A stretch of DNA of 64,000 bases. It comes from Hermatobates lingyangjiaoensis (taxonomy: Eukaryota > Arthropoda > Insecta > Hemiptera > Hermatobatidae). The stretch spans positions 103,345 through 167,344 of the forward strand of contig JAPFBL010000592.1 in NCBI GenBank assembly GCA_026182355.1, in the 5' to 3' direction. Numbering within the stretch: the stretch's first letter is position 1; each line of letters starts with the position of its first letter. Made by a program: the position numbers and the translations under genes. The notes under the pieces are model-generated. The model saw nothing but the letters and a program-made list of their open reading frames with translations, did not search any database and was not told the DNA's origin. Of this stretch, positions 20,101-29,692 are shown piece after piece.

Positions 20101-20119
20101 GAGCCAATAAAACTGATAT

Positions 20120-20345
20120 ATATACTCGGTTTGAACCGTCTTCAGGAGAGATAAGAGAGGGAAACCAAGTGCACTAGTTCAGTGCACTGAACCAGTGCGC
20201 TTGGTTTCCCTCTCTTATCTCTCCTGAAGACGGTTCAAACCGAAGATTAGAGACTGTAAGTGTGTTCTTTTGATTTCTCAATGTCTCTTTGTCTATATTG
20301 AACTATATTTGTCCGTTTTGGATGGTATTTCCAACGAAAAAGTAT
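20120..20345. mobile_element. Foldback element, family B, left arm truncated
   Basis: The left arm begins inside the motif (CGGTTTGAACCGTCTTCAGG). The right motif at 20220-20253 has CTGAAGA and helix II GGTT/AACC but reads GAA-GATT-A instead of AATT. Outer part ends GTCCGTTTTGGATGG. Confidence 0.7.
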
Positions 20346-20384
20346 ATATATATAATATATCATGATAAACGAAAAACGGTCTGG

Positions 20385-20475
20385 CAGGACAGATAACACT
20401 TAAAATAAACTGTGACACATAGACTGAAACATAACAAAGACTCACTTTTCAGTCTATGTGTGACAGTTTATTTTA
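20385..20475. repeat. Short palindrome next to (TA)n
   Basis: AACTTAAAATAAACTGT(G)ACACATAGACTGAAA-like arms mirrored around about 20435. No motif core visible; it may be the outer arms of another foldback family. Confidence 0.55.
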
Positions 20476-20480
20476 AGTTG

Positions 20481-20538
<58 letters not shown>

Positions 20539-20599
20539 CATATAAATAAAAATTTGAATATAACTACTAAATAAGGAAGAATATAAAATTAATACTTAC

Positions 20600-20663
20600 T
20601 TAAGGTAGAAAACTGGTTGAAGGAGTTAACAGGAGAAATGGCAACGTGTTGCATCGGGGAGGG
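20600..20663 (-). CDS. foxl2: FoxL2-like gene, fifth reconstructed exon
   Basis: Acceptor TTGTTTCCAG on the minus strand, exon from 20663, donor GTAAGTATT after 20600. In phase 0 (the preceding exon ends on a codon boundary) it reads PSPMQHVAISPVNSFNQFST plus L and leaves one A, which completes AAT with the next exon. Only 64 bp, supported by two strong splice sites and phase agreement on both sides. Confidence 0.72.
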
Positions 20664-20839
20664 CTGGAAACAAGAACTTGGCATTACAGCAAAGCAAGTG
20701 ACTCAGTGAAGCTACATACATACTTGAAATAAAAATACCTTTGGTATATGTTATCGCAATGAAGACATGAATTATGGATTGTGATGTACGATGATGCATA
20801 GGTTAAAACTGATGATATTCAATCGTGAGACTATGGACA

Positions 20840-23225
20840 ACTATATTTAGCATGTTTTACTAATGACCATCTTTAGGAGTATAGCATTTGTGTAATGTAT
20901 ACTAAAGGTGAAATCCTTGTCTTTAGTTATGAATACTTGAGAATGTGTGTGAACCGACACGTTACAATCATCTGTAATGAACCATCTTCAGGCGTATTGC
21001 ATATGTGTAATGTGGACTAAAGGTGAAATCCTTGTCTTTAGTTATGAATACTTGAGAATGTATGTGAACCGACACGTTACAATCATCTGTAATGAACCAT
21101 CTTCAGGAGTATTGCACATGTGTAATGTGGAATAAAGGTGAAATCCTTGTCTTCAGTTATGAATACTTGAGAATGTGTGTGTACTGACATTTTACATTCA
21201 TCTCTAATGAACCATCTTCAGGCGTATTGCATATGTGTAATGTGGACTAAAGGTGAAATCCTTGTCTTCAGTCATGAATACTTGAGATTGTGTGTGTACT
21301 GAGATGTTAAATTCATCTCTAATGAACCATCTTCAGGAGTACTGCATATGTGTAATATGAACTAAAGATGAAATCCTTGTCTCTAGTTATGAATAATTGA
21401 GAATGTGTGTTCACTGATATTTTACATTCATCTCTAATAAACCATCTTCAGGAGTATGATATACGGGTAATTACCTATATGAAAAGTGTACTAAAGTTGA
21501 TTAACTGTCTTCAGTTACTAATCTTTAAAATCGTTTGTGTTTTTTTTATTTTGTAGCACGCTTCATAGAGTATATTACATACCGTCATGTTAAAAATGTT
21601 TAAAAATATGTGTACACCGACATTTTATATCCATTACTGATTACCATCTTCAGGAGTATGTTATAAGTTTAAGTTACAAATAGGTAATGTGGACTAAAGT
21701 TTAAATCCTTGTTTTGAGTTATGAATTCCTGGAAAAAAATGTCTCTACTGACATTTTACATTGATCACTAATGAACCATCTTTAGGAGTATGGCGTATGA
21801 AAAACTTTTAACAAAACTAATTAAATTTAAACGATTGTCCTCAGTGGTGAATATTTGAAAAAAAATGTAGATAACTACATTTGAAATTTATTAATGATTT
21901 ATCATTTTCAGGGGTATATTTTATGTACAATTACAAATGATAAAATGGACAAAATTTAAATTATTATTTTGATTAATGCATTTTTAAACAAAGTGTGTAA
22001 CTTATAACTCAATTTGCCATGATAATGATCATCTTCAAGAGTATGGTGTGTGTGCATTTTATTTTTTATATGCATTTTATTTTGTACAATTATAATCGGA
22101 AATGTGAACTAAAATTACTAAATTTGGTATTCATTACAGAAATAGCCATCTTCAGGAGTATAAGGTATGATTCTGAATGAAGAATCCTCTTTTGATGACT
22201 ACATTTGGTACTGTCAAAAGTATCTCTAATTCCATAGTTATGAACGATTATATTCTATGGCTCTGATGAAGGTTCACATATAATTGAGTTTTAATTACTA
22301 AAATTATCTATAAAGATTGTTCAATTAATTTAAAATATCATAGCTATCAACGATTGTATTATGTGGCTCTGAAGAAGTTTTAAACTAATTGAATTATAGT
22401 GAAGCCAAAATATCTACAAAAGCATGGTAGTTTTACCTCATACTCCATGTCTATGAGAGACTTCTTGTATGGCTCTGAAGATGATTTTTTATCTAATTTA
22501 ATTATAATAAAGTGAAATTCTGTATAAATATATGTTAGTTTATCTCCAATTCAATACCTTTGAATGATTGTCTTCTTTGGCTCTGAAGAAGGTTCATATT
22601 TAATTGAATTATAATAGATGAAATTAATTATAAAAGTTGGTTTCATTTCAAACATTATAATAATGAAAAAATGTTTTGTATACCTGAAGATGGTGTATAT
22701 CGAATTCATTTATAACAGAGTGAAAGTATGCTTAAAAGTATGTTAGTTTCATCTCAAACCCTATTCTTTTAAACGATTAAACCCTGGCTCTAAAGAGGGT
22801 ATAGTTCTAACTTGATTCTAATAAAAGCCTATCATAAGAAAGCAACGTGTTATATCACACTGATGATGGTAATAATAAATAAAAACAAAAAGAGTACGTT
22901 GAAAACAGTGTGTTGTGTTGTGTGGCACTGATGATGATTTAAATTTATGGCAGAGTTAATAATATGTAGAGAACAACAGAAGAATGCTAGTTCCTTCTAA
23001 AAGGCTGTCCTAAGAAATTTTTCTTGTGTGGCACTGAAGATGCTTTACTGCACGCAAAGAACCATACAATTATATTAACTGGATCTTAAATCCTAACGGA
23101 GCATAGACTTTAGTGCCAATGAAGATGTTAGCCTTTAGAAGTACTATATATTGGTTTAACTTGAAGTCTGTTGTATAAAAGCACTGTGTTGTGTGGCTCT
23201 GAAGATGGCTTTACTCTAGTTATAT
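20840..23225. repeat. Array of roughly 105-118 bp units carrying CTGAAGATGG, orientation-switching
   Basis: From 20870 to about 21450 the units are well conserved (CCATCTTCAGGAGTAT then GAAATCCTTGTCTT(C/T)AGTTATGAATACTTGAGAA). They decay to about 22150. From 22260 to 23200 related units carry the motif on the other strand (GGCTCTGAAGAAGGTT, GGCACTGAAGATG), at a spacing of about 100-110 bp. About eleven units point each way. It lies in the intron between the exons at 20600 and 23250. The motif resembles half of the hammerhead-like core, but no GAA block follows at the expected distance. Confidence 0.7.
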
Positions 23226-23249
23226 AGAAAGAGCAGGCTGTTGACTTAC

Positions 23250-23340
23250 TTGGTTGTGGAAGGTGTAGGCAGGTGGGATAGGTGGATGGACTGTCGTTTG
23301 GGAAACAGAACTGCTTGGTCTGCTGTAGCCCCCACTCCAA
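23250..23340 (-). CDS. foxl2: FoxL2-like gene, fourth reconstructed exon
   Basis: Acceptor TTGTTGTTCAG, exon from 23340, donor GTAAGTC after 23250 (minus strand). Its first base T completes AAT with the AA left by the exon at 24948-25098. It then reads WSGGYSRPSSSVSQTT and HPPIPPAYTFHNQ, ending on a codon boundary. Serine/proline-rich and C-terminal to the forkhead domain. Supported by phase and by consensus splice sites. Confidence 0.75.
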
Positions 23341-23828
23341 CTGAACAACAACAACAACAATTATCTTCAAATATTAACAATAATTGATCCATTTTGATTA
23401 TATTTGATTGTAAAGTATATTAAACTATGTTTCATAGGACATTTTCTTTCTCTCTTTGGATTCTAATTTGTCCACCTTCCAGTTTTAAACTATCCATCAA
23501 AACTGTTTGATCCAAAAAAAACAGTAAAAGTTTTTACTGTTACTTTCTATTGTTATTTATCTGTTTTTACTTTATTCTGCCTGAAGATCACCTACGAGGT
23601 TGAAAGCTACTGTTTTCTTCTGTAATTTAGTCATGGTTAGTCCTTATATATGTAATCAATTATTGGACTGTTATTGCCTCCAGTATGTCCCTGGGAAATT
23701 TGTTATTTTCATTGCCTTTGCAGCATAGAAAAGTGATTAAAAAAAAGGGACGGATTACCCGAAAATTTGAGTCTGTAAGTTTGTTTCTTTTACTTTCTGT
23801 GCTACCTATCTTCAATTTTGAACTGTTA

Positions 23829-23849
<21 letters not shown>

Positions 23850-23863
<14 letters not shown>

Positions 23864-24010
23864 ACAGATTCAATAATATATCGACCGTTTGATAGAATAG
23901 GTGTGTTCTCTAATCGGGGTTCGGTCAATTTTCCAGGATAAAAAATTAAACTCTCGTTGCCAACGTTTTGGTTTTATTTAAAACCTTTTTCATAGGCAGA
24001 AGTAAGAATT
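23850..24010 (-). mobile_element. Family E foldback half
   Basis: Minus strand: GCCTATGAAAAAGG, hairpin, CAAAACGTTGGCAACGAGAG (GAA mutated to CAA), outer block GACCGAACCCCGATTAGAG, ATTCTATCAAACGGTC, then (TA)n on the left. Confidence 0.7.
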
Positions 24011-24020
24011 TTTTAACTAA

Positions 24021-24344
24021 GTTTTCGCTAACAAGCCGCGAACCTTGCAAGAACTGAAGGACAATATTCGAAATGAAATCATGGATCTAAACCGTAATCC
24101 AGAAAAAATCCGAGCAGTCAGTGGATCTGTATTGGAAAGGGCTATAATGTGCCAGAATGAGAATGGTCGACATTTCAAAGATGTTATTTTTCATAAATAA
24201 TTTTTATTCTGCTCCTTTGTTAAAGTTACCCAAATAAATTTCCTGACTTTTGTTTATATTGTGTTGAAATTTCATAATTATAACTACAACAATAAAAAAG
24301 ATCTTAAAGGTTAAAAGCCCGATGTGACTTTTGGCCCACCCTGT
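24021..24344 (+). mobile_element. Truncated Tc1/mariner-like element, transposase C-terminus
   Basis: The frame 24021-24200 reads VFANKPRTLQELKDNIRNEI, then ENGRHFKDVIFHK and a stop: the conserved end of mariner-superfamily transposases found in arthropods. It is followed by about 140 bp and a terminal repeat end, TGACTTTTGGCCCACCCTG, with TA at the boundary. The 5' end and the catalytic triad are missing, so it is dead. The insertion is in a (TA)n tract. Confidence 0.8.
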
Positions 24345-24408
24345 ATATATATATATATATAATAAAATAAAAAACGAAGGAAACACACTGAAAGACACAG
24401 ACATAACT

Positions 24409-24446
24409 CACATCGATATTTCGACAATCGTCGTCATCAGGAGGTG
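24409..24446 (-). ncRNA. Hammerhead-like motif, family D, left arm
   Basis: Minus strand: CACCTC, CTGATGA, extra C, helix II GAC/GTC with GATT loop, GAA, self-complementary ATAT, C, GATGTG. Helix I pairs CACCTC with GATGTG with one mismatch. Textbook CUGAUGA core. Confidence 0.6.
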
Positions 24447-24529
24447 CGAAGAGCGAAGAGTCCCGCAGGAAGACAGGGCGGTACTCAGGGGGTACCGCCC
24501 TGTCTTCCTGCGGGACTCTTCGCTCTTCG

Positions 24530-24567
24530 CACCTCCTGATGACGACGATTGTCGAAATATCAATGTG
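24530..24567 (+). ncRNA. Hammerhead-like motif, family D, right arm
   Basis: As the left arm, but helix I starts AATGTG instead of GATGTG, losing its first pair. Donor-like GTGAGT follows. Confidence 0.5.
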
Positions 24568-24662
24568 AGTTATGTCTGTGTCTTTCTGTGTGTTTCCTTC
24601 GTTTTTTATTTTATTGTAAAAAAGTCCGTTGGACCGTTTCTTTTAATTGTATATATATATAA

Positions 24663-24800
24663 AACAAAGGATTGGAAGAAAAGCATATGTAGAAACAATA
24701 CAAAGCTCACTTCAATATTTCGAGCTCATTGTCATCAGGAGAAGGAGGAAAAGAAGATCAGTTCTGCTCGGCTGGCTGGCAAAGAGTGACTGAGCCGAGC
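24663..24800 (-). mobile_element. Foldback half related to family D
   Basis: Minus strand: TCTC, CTGATGA, CAATGAGCTC, GAA, ATAT, T, GAAGTGAGCTTTG. Helix II is weak. Outer part TTGTTTCTACATATGC, then (TA)n. Confidence 0.55.
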
Positions 24801-24947
24801 AGGACTTATCTCGTGGGGGTGGGATTCTGGGGATTAGGAGGGGTGCTGCTGTGAATGAGGGGGTGACTGATAGCGGTGTGTGGGAGGGCTGACAGAGACA
24901 TGGTCAGGTGCTAGTTAGACTACACTACAGTGTGTTGACTGCCTTAC

Positions 24948-25098
24948 TTGGGGTACTGCGGACTGGGGCTGTAGGGGTGGAACAGCGTCCTCGTCAGGTA
25001 ACTGTTGTCCTGGAACAGCTTGGCAGACCTGTACGGCCGCTTCATCCTCCTCCGCCGCTTGTAGTTGCCTGCCTCGAACATGTCTGCCTGCTGGGGGT
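24948..25098 (-). CDS. foxl2: FoxL2-like gene, third reconstructed exon (end of forkhead domain)
   Basis: Acceptor TGTGTTGCAG on the minus strand, exon from 25098, donor GTAAGG after 24948. Its first bases AC complete GAC (Asp) with the G left by the exon at 40380-40510. It reads PQQADMFEAGNYKRRRRMKR and PYRSAKLFQDN, then TLFHPYSPSPQYP. The basic GNYKRRRRMKRPYR run is the wing-2/nuclear-localisation end of the forkhead domain and closely resembles the FoxL2 signature. An ORF read straight through the donor gives a spurious stop (AAGTAAGG). Confidence 0.9.
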
Positions 25099-25453
25099 CT
25101 GCAACACACAGTGCGCCCTGCACTTCTTTACTGCATTCCCAAAGACTCCCTCCTAAAATAGTCACCTTTCGTCGACTCGACAGATAACTGTAGTGGCCTA
25201 CACTCAACTTTATCGTAAGCAAACATAGTATCAAACTCCTTGACAGTAAGATAGGATCTAAAAAATCCAGTCCGACCGTACCCACGAACACGGGTATTAA
25301 AGGCAGACCATGCCCAGGACCGCCGGTATTAAAGCCCGACCATACCCAAGTCCGCGGGTATGACAATGTTTTATGAAAATATTCTATTTTATGACAATTA
25401 AAATTTATTTGTTTCGTAGTGCAATCACTTATTATGTGGTATTTACTCATTGT

Positions 25454-25693
25454 AGGGTAAAACGCTTAGGAAATGGTCTCCACATATAACAATTTAATCG
25501 TATAAACAACGCGTTTCGAACACGTTGTGTTCTTCCTCAGGCATTAACTAAAAAATACAGTGTCATTAGAGAGTTATCCACATTTTATTTTTTAATTAAT
25601 ACCTGAGGAAGAACACTGCGTATTCGAAATGTGTTGTTTATACGATTAAATTTTTATATGTGGAGACCATTTCATTAGCGTTTTGCCCTAAAA
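25454..25693. mobile_element. Foldback element with ACGCGT-type motif
   Basis: Arms begin TAGGGTAAAACGCTTAGG and end with the complement TTAGCGTTTTGCCCTA. Motifs at 25504-25545 (minus) and 25602-25636 (plus, decayed). No (TA)n at its borders, unlike most of the others. Confidence 0.75.
25504..25545 (-). ncRNA. Hammerhead-like motif, ACGCGT type
   Basis: Minus strand: GC, CTGAGGA, extra A, helix II GAACAC/GTGTTC (6 bp), GAA, self-complementary ACGCGT, T, GT. Core complete; helix I short and imperfect. Confidence 0.5.
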
Positions 25694-25699
25694 TAATTA

Positions 25700-26460
25700 A
25701 AATTTATATTTTACCACAAATATTCCTTAGTTGATATCCATAAATCGTTTTAGTATATTTAATAAGTATTATACATAATATTATTTTCTATGATTTTTTG
25801 AAATTTATTGATAATTTTTTATTTAAATGTTTACATTCATTCATTATTTACATTTGTTGTTATTTACTTAATCTATCCTTGTCTCCCCTCCCTCTGTAAG
25901 TTGGCTACACTGTTTCAGTCGATCTTCAAGGACACCAGCCAGTCTTACCTGTCTTCGAAGCGACTCACATCTATCTTCATTATGGTGAGGCCACCAAAAT
26001 ATAGTAGTGAGTTTTTCTGATTTCTATTCTGTGTGAATATTTTCTTATTGTGAATCTAGGTTATATATATATATATTCAGCTTCAATGATTGTTTCACAG
26101 TCCAAGTTCTTAAACAAGTCCCCAGTGATAACAGACAAGTTACTTTAAAAGCTTCTGAGGAAGCCCACATTTGGCTCCTGGGGGCACGCTCGAAACCTGG
26201 CTTGAATTTAAATAGTTAGTTTTTTATTTTTTTATTGATTTATTTTTTTTAAATTTAATTTTTTTATTTATTATTTTTATTGATTTATTTTTTTTAAATA
26301 TTTTTTTTAATTGTTCTATATATTTTCTTTATTTTTTCTTTTCTTAACCTTTTTCTACCTTTCAAAAACATTTTTTTTTCTTTTTGCTCTCGACTTCCTA
26401 GTTCCTTTTTTATTTGTCTCCTTTGCGGCAGCACTGCTTTAGCCCTCACCATGTGAGTTC
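25700..26460. other. T-rich intronic sequence
   Basis: Long T-rich runs (26215-26400). A short (TA)n lies at 26064. No gene seen. Confidence 0.5.
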
Positions 26461-26489
26461 TTTAGTTGACTGTCGTCCCTCCGTCAATT

Positions 26490-26540
26490 CACTTCTTCTG
26501 CTGAGGACGACCGCCATTACGGTCGAAATATTGAAAAGTG
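26490..26540 (+). ncRNA. Hammerhead-like motif with 5-bp helix II
   Basis: CTGAGGA (26501-26507), extra C, GACCG/CGGTC, GAA (26525-26527), ATAT, T. Distal helix I pairing CACTT (26490-26494) with AAGTG (26536-26540). A GTGAGTC donor-like sequence follows, then (TA)n at about 26590. Confidence 0.55.
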
Positions 26541-26589
26541 AGTCTTTGTCGTGTTTCTGTTTATGTGTCACTGCTTATTTTAATTGTTA

Positions 26590-26795
26590 TATATATATAT
26601 TTCGTAAGAACGAAAACACTTACTAGAATCAATATTTCGAAGCACACTATAGTCGTCTTCTAGTCTATTCCTGAAGAAGAACTGCGCTTCGAAATATTGG
26701 TTCTACAAAGTGGTTTCATTCTGTTTAGGTTCCCTATTTTTACCAGTTACTTATTTGTACAGTTTGGACCGTTTGTATATTATGCGCTATATATA
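26590..26795. mobile_element. Foldback element with GAA/TTC helix II
   Basis: Left arm GAATCAATATTTCGAAGC; right motif at 26669-26703: CTGAAGA, A, GAA/TTC, GAA, ATAT, T, GGTTC. Outer part CAGTTTGGACCGTTTGTATA, then (TA)n. Confidence 0.65.
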
Positions 26796-26892
26796 TATAC
26801 ACTTTTTTTCGTTGGAAATACGATCCAAAACGGACAAATATAGTTCAATATAAACAAAGAAACATAGAGAAATCAGAAGAACACACTTACAG

Positions 26893-26926
26893 TCTCTAAT
26901 TTTCGGTTTGAACCGTCTTCAGGAGA
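26893..26926 (-). ncRNA. Hammerhead-like motif, family B, left arm
   Basis: Minus: TCTC, CTGAAGA, extra C, GGTT/AACC, GAA, self-complementary AATT, A, GAGA pairing with TCTC. Donor-like GTAAGTGTG follows. Confidence 0.65.
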
Positions 26927-27026
26927 GATAAGAGAGGGAAACCAAGCGCACTGGATCAGAGACGGTTGGAGACCCAACCGTCTCCAACCGTCTCTGATCC
27001 AGTGCGCTTGGTTTCCCTCTCTTATC

Positions 27027-27060
27027 TCTCCTGAAGACGGTTCAAACCGAAAATTAGAGA
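27027..27060 (+). ncRNA. Hammerhead-like motif, family B, right arm
   Basis: TCTC (27027-27030), CTGAAGA (27031-27037), C, GGTT/AACC, GAA (27049-27051), AATT (27052-27055), A27056, GAGA (27057-27060). Followed by CTGTAAGTGTG. Same elements as the left arm. Confidence 0.65.
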
Positions 27061-27135
27061 CTGTAAGTGTGTTCTTCTGATTTCTCTATGTTTCTTTGTT
27101 TATATTGAACTATATATATATATATATATATTATA

Positions 27136-27338
27136 TCACTTTTTTTCGTTGGAAATACGATCCAAAACGGACAAATATAGTTCAATATAAACAAAGAAAC
27201 ATAGAGACTGTATTAGAGACGGATTACCGAAAATTTGAGTCTGTAAGGGTGTTTCCTTATTTTGTGTGTTACTCTTCTTGAATTTTGAACTCGTATTGTA
27301 TCGAGTTTGCATCGTGTTTTGTTTTAATAAGTGATATT

Positions 27339-27345
<7 letters not shown>
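27136..27345. mobile_element. Fused outer arm of family B and half of family A
   Basis: 27136-27205 is the family B outer arm (minus). It switches at about 27215 to a family A right arm lacking the core (GACGGATTACCGAAAATTTG). Evidence of recombination between families. Confidence 0.6.
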
Positions 27346-27381
<36 letters not shown>

Positions 27382-27394
27382 TATATGAGTAGCA

Positions 27395-27502
27395 GTTTGC
27401 TTCTCAACGCGAGTACTTCGCACTTCTTCCCGATGACGACGGATGTCGAAATATCGAAGTGAGTTCTGTAGTGTCTTTCTGTGTTCTTTTCTATGTGTTA
27501 AA

Positions 27503-27520
<18 letters not shown>
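27395..27520 (+). mobile_element. Foldback half with CCGATGA core
   Basis: 27426-27459: CTTC, CCGATGA (U4 is C), extra C, GAC/GTC, GAA, ATAT, C, GAAG pairing with CTTC. GTGAGTTCTGTAG follows. A second copy lies at 63100-63210. Confidence 0.65.
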
Positions 27521-27534
<14 letters not shown>

Positions 27535-27540
<6 letters not shown>

Positions 27541-27725
27541 GTTTCACGATGAATCACAAACACAGAACTAAGGAACAACAAACACACTTACTGTTTGTAA
27601 GTGTCATCATTGATGACGGTTCAACCGAAAATTAGAGACAGTAAGTGTGTTTGTTCCTTAGTTCTGTGTTTGTGATTCATCGTGAAATGTTTGTTGTTCT
27701 TTTGGGTCGTTTTCCTGTTTACAAT
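27535..27725. mobile_element. Foldback element, family B-related
   Basis: Arms ACGTTTCACGATGAATCAC and complement. The centre has a single partial motif, TTGATGACGGTTCAACCGAA then AATT-A-GAGA (C3 is T). Similar elements at 45029-45185 and 57035-57225. Confidence 0.7.
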
Positions 27726-27727
27726 AT

Positions 27728-28054
27728 ATATATATTAGAATACGTTGGCAGCAGGTCTTCTCTCAAACATATCTGGTTAAAATTTGCAGAAGCTGCTGCA
27801 AATTTTAACCATATATATATATATATATTCACCATAATTTCTTGTTTTATTATTGAACATGTTTCGGTGTACGTTCACCATCTTCAGCAAAACACACGAT
27901 TAAACACGTACACCGAAACATGTTCAATAATAAAACAAGAAATTATGGTGAATTAATTTTTAAGTTGAGTTCTGAGTTGAAGAAAAAATTTCGTATTTTG
28001 GAAAAATATAAGACAAAATTAAATCAAGTGGAAACAGACATCCAGTTTTTAAAA

Positions 28055-28056
<2 letters not shown>
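27728..28056. pseudogene. PLE N-terminal stubs around an ATG-containing hammerhead-like motif
   Basis: The plus stub starts at ATG 27920 (MFNNKTRNYGELIFKLSSEL) and reads KYKTKLNQVETDIQFLKA before (TA)n. Its mirror on the minus strand starts at ATG 27858-27860 and enters (TA)n after 10 codons. A separate stub pair at 27733-27803 reads ANFNQICLREDLLPTY on the minus strand. Several stubs are packed together. Confidence 0.7.
27853..27890 (-). ncRNA. Hammerhead-like motif overlapping a PLE start codon
   Basis: Minus strand: TTG, CTGAAGA, extra T, GGTG/CACC, GAA, self-complementary ACATGT, T, CAA. The ATG inside ACATGT is the first codon of the PLE stub. All core nucleotides are present. Confidence 0.65.
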
Positions 28057-28119
<63 letters not shown>

Positions 28120-28285
28120 CTGCACTATTAGTCCAGTTATACCGTTGACCTTTCAACTCTTTTATTCTAACCGCTTATTTCTTGTTCATTATTGACCTTT
28201 GACCTTCTCTTTATATTAACCTGTACTAACCCTTTTAATCTATTAATAGCAATGACTAAGCATGAGTCATCGATTTTAATTTAAC

Positions 28286-28450
28286 ATGTCACTTGGCCAA
28301 CTCCTTTTCCAGTTGAACCCTGTTAGCAGGAGGTTAGTTCGTAGGATCGAATCTCTCAGTCTTAAGATTGTGAATGCCGAGACTGCGGTTAATTTTAATG
28401 ATACTTGTTTAAAAGAAGATCTGCTGCCTATTTATACCAATATATATATA
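28286..28450 (+). pseudogene. PLE N-terminal ORF stub
   Basis: ATG 28286 reads MSLGQLLFQLNPVSRRLVRR, then VNAETAVNFND and CLKEDLLPIYTN before (TA)n. One of the best preserved examples of the N-terminal block: two LxP...RRxVRR helices, NAExAVxFN, then CLxEDLLPxYTN. Confidence 0.75.
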
Positions 28451-28454
28451 TATA

Positions 28455-28770
28455 CACGAGTTCAAAATCGATGAAGAGTAACACACAGAGTAAAGAAACA
28501 CACTTACAAGTTCAATTTTTCAGGTAATCCGTCTTCAGGAGAAAAGAGAAAGGATGACCAAAGACTTTGTAGACGCAACGGCAAGTAATCCTACAACGTG
28601 CTTGGTCTCCCTTTCTCTCATCTCCTGAAGACGGATTGCCCAAAAATTTGAGCTTGTAAGTGTGTTTCTTTACTCTGTGTGCTACTCCTCTTCGATTTTG
28701 AACTCTTATTGCGACCAGTTTAGATCATGATTCCGTTTATTTAGTGAACATACATACATATATATAGATT
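28455..28770. mobile_element. Foldback element, family A, decayed
   Basis: Arms recognisable by AAGTAATCC and GTGCTTGGTCTCC. Plus core CTGAAGA is kept but GAA is lost (CCCAAAAATTTGAG). Confidence 0.65.
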
Positions 28771-28774
28771 AATT

Positions 28775-29455
28775 TACCACAATGAAACAAATTTGGAAAC
28801 AATGCTCTAAGGCCTTTCGTCAACACATCGTCAGAGAGCAAGTGAACTAAAAAATAACAAATACTTGTTAACCTGGTTGATTGAAGTTTCCAGAATTGTT
28901 GGTAGCCCTGAATGTGTTTAATGATGAAGAAGTCTTCATCTGTTTAATTATTCCGCTAATCAAAACTTCATCTAATTTATAGAGTCCTAGGCTATTGTTC
29001 ATCAACTTCTCATAAAAGTTTTTTATGAGCGCACTTTCCACGATATTTCTTCTTCTTTCTGAAGACACATATATTAATTCATTTGCTTCATTCCAGTTAA
29101 TCACATGATTACTGTTTCTTATGTGCATGAACAAGGCACTCTTTTCGTCTTCTCTTCTAATTGAATATTTGTTGTTTTATCCTTGTAAGAAGACCTTTGC
29201 TCGTCTGTCCAATGTAAGACATTTCACAGTCAGTACATGGTATCCTGTATACACAACAGTCCTTTCTTTTTGGCTTATTATAATTGACAAGTCTGTTAAA
29301 CAAGTTACCATCATTACTGAACACAACAGAAACGTCCAACCTTTTCATAAATGAAGGCATATCTTTCAAACAAGGACTGTATGGAATGACTAACAAATTC
29401 CTTCTTGTGAACTGTTCTTCATTATTTAATATCATGGATTGTTTCACCTTTTAAT
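28775..29455 (-). mobile_element. PLE2, 5'-truncated 3' end with GIY-YIG domain
   Basis: The minus frame 29447-29157 reads NLLVIPYSPCLKDMP, VYRIPCTDCEMSYIGQT, LLTRIKQ. A frameshift near 29150 leads into frame 29134-28868 (MHIRNSNHVINW, NIVESALIKN, LDEVLISGIIKQ). These are GIY-YIG nuclease and C-terminal segments. The hammerhead-like motif lies just 3' of the ORF at 28804-28839. Confidence 0.8.
28804..28839 (-). ncRNA. Hammerhead-like motif in PLE2 3' region
   Basis: Minus strand: GCTCT, CTGACGA, T, short weak helix II, GAA, self-complementary AGGCCT, T, AGAGC pairing fully with GCTCT (5 bp). Sense to the PLE ORF and just downstream of it. Confidence 0.65.
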
Positions 29456-29653
29456 TAACTTAATAATTCTTATCGAATTTTAAATATATTTTCCAACAGA
29501 CCAAAGCAGATTAGCCAGGTAGTGAGTGAGTCTAACCACCCTACCTTAATCCCCCATAATGCCCCGTGATCCAGGGCGATGTCCTGTGAACATTTCAATA
29601 ATAATCCACCTCTATATACATAAACTAACAATCCTACTATTACTATCATTATT

Positions 29654-29692
29654 GCCCTGATGATGAATGTGGTATATTCGAAACATGTCGAC
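29654..29692 (+). ncRNA. Hammerhead-like motif overlapping a PLE start codon
   Basis: GCC, CTGATGA (29657-29663), extra T, helix II GAAT/ATTC, GAA (29680-29682), ACATGT (29683-29688), C, GAC. ATG at 29685 is the stub's first codon. Confidence 0.6.

Larger units (their letters stand above)
24359..24650. mobile_element. Foldback element, family D, full palindrome
   Basis: Reverse-complement arms around a centre near 24489. Inner arms are GC-rich (GTACCGCCCTGTCTTCC); the outer ends run to GTCCGTTGGACCGTTTC and (TA)n. Motifs on both strands. Confidence 0.85.
26800..27110. mobile_element. Foldback element, family B, full palindrome
   Basis: Near-perfect arms around a centre at about 26974 (GGTTGGAGACCCAACC). 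Motifs on both strands, both complete. Outer ends contain GTCCGTTTTGGATCGT on the minus strand. Confidence 0.9.

Noticed and set aside
20840..23225. CRISPR-like array
   Set aside because: Units are long, degenerate, without short unique spacers, and in a eukaryotic intron.
23581..23625. CTGAAGA..ACCT/AGGT..GAA-AGCT-A hammerhead-like string in a FoxL2 intron
   Set aside because: Core and hairpin are suggestive, but helix I does not pair and there is no foldback context; kept only as a note.
24915..25109. Overlapping open frame in another register of the FoxL2 exon
   Set aside because: Shadow of the real exon; no forkhead similarity in that frame.
24944..25450. 168-codon minus-strand frame as one gene
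   Set aside because: Only the part from 25098 leftwards is coding; the rest is intron reading through the acceptor, and the apparent stop overlaps the splice donor.
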